The notes beneath the pieces are model-generated. The model had not been told where the DNA came from, ran no database searches, and saw only the letters and a program-made list of their open reading frames with translations. Shown here one piece after another: positions 62,965 through 64,000 of a stretch of 64,000 nucleotides of DNA; positions within the stretch are counted from its first letter, which is position 1; each line of letters begins with the position of its first letter. The position numbers were made by a program, and so were the translations under genes. This DNA is from Cohnella algarum (GTDB taxonomy: Bacteria > Bacillota > Bacilli > Paenibacillales > Paenibacillaceae), in the NCBI RefSeq assembly GCF_016937515.1, contig NZ_JAFHKM010000002.1, forward strand, positions 5,575,001-5,639,000, written 5' to 3'.

Positions 62965-63783
62965 ATGCGCAGATTCGCGTTCACTCCCGGCGGGGAACAA
63001 ACGCTGCCGTTATTCGTGGAAACGATCGGAATCGTCATCGAGAGGAAAATGGTGCGGACCGAGGGGTATCCGTTTTTTCATTGGCTGCAGACGACTCGCG
63101 GCGAGGGATCGTTCACCGTCAACGGGTCAACGTTCGCCTTGCCCGTAAACAGCGGAGTGCTGCTGTATGCCGGCACTCCGCATCAATACGAAGCCAGCAC
63201 GGAATTGTGGGAGACCGCTTATTTGACGTTCGGCGGGCCAAGCGTTGCCGAAATGCTGCATACGCTGAAGCTGCAGGAGGGCGTTCCGGTCCGCTGGGAC
63301 GCGGACGCGCCGTTGACCGGCCTGCTTCGGGACATGCTCGACCGCCTGGAGACGGAGCCGGACTTGTTCGGCCTGAACGCTTCCGCCGACGCCTACCGTT
63401 TCCTCATCGCTTTGCGCCACTACGGCCGTTTCGACAACCGGACCGACATCGCGCACGGCTCCGAACGGCTGCGTCCGCTGCTGGAATGGCTGGAGCTTCA
63501 CTATGCCGACGCGGAGATCGGGCTCGCGGAAATGTCCGGAGCGCTGGACGTTCCCGTCAGCACGCTGAATTTGTGGTTTCATCATACGTTCGGCCTTTCG
63601 CCGTACGCCTATCTCGTTCAGCTCCGGCTGCGCAAGGCGAAGGAGCTGCTGATCGGCGCAAGCGGCGTTACCGTGAAGGAGATCGCCGAGCGCGTCGGGT
63701 TCCGGGACGCGAGCCATTTCGTGGCGACGTTTCGCCGCAAGACGGGACTGCCGCCCCGGCAGTTTCGGAGGTTGTACGAATAG
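62965..63783 (+). CDS. AraC-family regulator of the galactosidase operon
   Basis: A 272-residue AraC-type regulator with an N-terminal cupin sugar-sensing domain (FFHWLQTTRGEGSFTVNG, LPVNSGVLLYAGTPHQYEAS) and two C-terminal helix-turn-helix motifs, LAEMSGALDVPVSTLNLWFH and VKEIAERVGFRDASHFVATF, ending FRRKTGLPPRQFR. It is divergent from the GH42-GH95-GH2 operon, hence its likely activator. ATG 62965 lies 6 bases after GAGGTG; GTG 62956 is rejected. Confidence 0.9.
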   Translation: MRRFAFTPGGEQTLPLFVETIGIVIERKMVRTEGYPFFHWLQTTRGEGSFTVNGSTFALPVNSGVLLYAGTPHQYEASTELWETAYLTFGGPSVAEMLHTLKLQEGVPVRWDADAPLTGLLRDMLDRLETEPDLFGLNASADAYRFLIALRHYGRFDNRTDIAHGSERLRPLLEWLELHYADAEIGLAEMSGALDVPVSTLNLWFHHTFGLSPYAYLVQLRLRKAKELLIGASGVTVKEIAERVGFRDASHFVATFRRKTGLPPRQFRRLYE

Positions 63784-63842
63784 CGGAGAAGGCCGTCCAC
63801 GATCCCCGGCGTCCGTTGCACAGGCGGAGTCATCGGCTCCGG

Positions 63843-64000
63843 TTACGGTCTAGACGATTGGCTCTTATCGATCGCATAGTGGCGAAGCGGCGTCCCGAGC
63901 GCCGCGACGCCCAGAACGATCATCAGCCCGGCCATCGCCGCATACGAATATGGAACGCCTATGCCGGAAGCGGCTAGCCCTCCGAGCAGCGCGCCGAAAG
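63843..64000 (-). CDS. MFS-type transporter, C-terminal fragment
   Basis: The gene enters from the right edge. The visible 52 codons form most of two membrane helices (FGALLGGLAASGIGVPYSYA then AMAGLMIVLGVAAL) and a short polar tail ending KSQSSRP before TAA at 63843-63845. This is the C-terminal pattern of major-facilitator sugar or drug transporters. It is convergent with the AraC gene, so it is not obviously part of the galactosidase operon. Confidence 0.55.
   Translation of the reverse strand, partial: FGALLGGLAASGIGVPYSYAAMAGLMIVLGVAALGTPLRHYAIDKSQSSRP

Overview
The window looks like a chromosomal segment of a GC-rich, endospore-forming Gram-positive bacterium of the Paenibacillaceae (Paenibacillus/Cohnella-like; this placement is inferred). 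Support comes from a gerP spore-germination cluster, a YjcZ-type spore peptide, spore photoproduct lyase, a T-box in front of methionyl-tRNA synthetase, Shine-Dalgarno sites of the AAGGAGG type, frequent TTG/GTG starts, and the Bacillus-like order aroQ-yqhR-yqhQ-yqhP-yqhO-mntR at the left edge.

Layout. 1-8.7 kb is housekeeping: aroQ (partial), yqhR, yqhQ, yqhP, yqhO, mntR, splB, ccdA, metS with its T-box leader, and yidD. 8.8-16.6 kb holds a secreted PKD-type protein, an Hsp20-like protein divergent from gerPA-gerPE (gerPA has a frame break), a YjcZ peptide, a PucR regulator and a zinc-ribbon protein. 16.6-21 kb has an AraC regulator divergent from a GH4 alpha-galactosidase, a DUF1361 membrane protein and a sugar-isomerase-like TIM barrel. 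21-23.4 kb is a two-gene sulfolipid locus: a UDP-sulfoquinovose synthase (SQD1/SqdB) and a SqdX/SQD2-like glycosyltransferase. 23.5-33.5 kb is a patchwork of small genes, several broken: a Nudix hydrolase, a coiled-coil protein made of DNA tandem repeats, small membrane proteins, a HAD phosphatase, a metallo-beta-lactamase-fold hydrolase, secreted proteins, a VanW gene with an in-frame stop, a histidine kinase without its ATPase domain, a MarR/nitroreductase pair and a frameshifted GNAT acetyltransferase.

33.6-41.3 kb is a compact glycogen operon read on the minus strand in the order glgB-glgC-glgD-glgA-GH15 glucoamylase, closed by a 25-bp perfect terminator hairpin. 41.5-50.8 kb contains a chemotaxis receptor and then a decayed sugar-uptake locus: a truncated LplB-type permease and a membrane-sensor AraC regulator split by an IS1380-type element with a 5-bp target duplication and also frameshifted. 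An IS200 element, a secreted BNR-repeat protein and an IS256 relic follow. 50.9-52.9 kb has an AHSA1 protein, an ECF sigma factor with a SnoaL-like tail, and a glyoxalase-fold protein.

53.1-64 kb is carbohydrate catabolism: araA with AraR-like operators, then a minus-strand operon GH42 beta-galactosidase, GH95 alpha-fucosidase/galactosidase and GH2 beta-galactosidase, divergent from an AraC regulator, with the end of an MFS transporter at the right edge. Together the loci suggest a plant-polysaccharide-degrading soil organism that stores glycogen, can make an anionic sulfolipid and forms spores. Three of the broken genes share the same lesion, one missing base in a short G/C run, which may be assembly error rather than biology.
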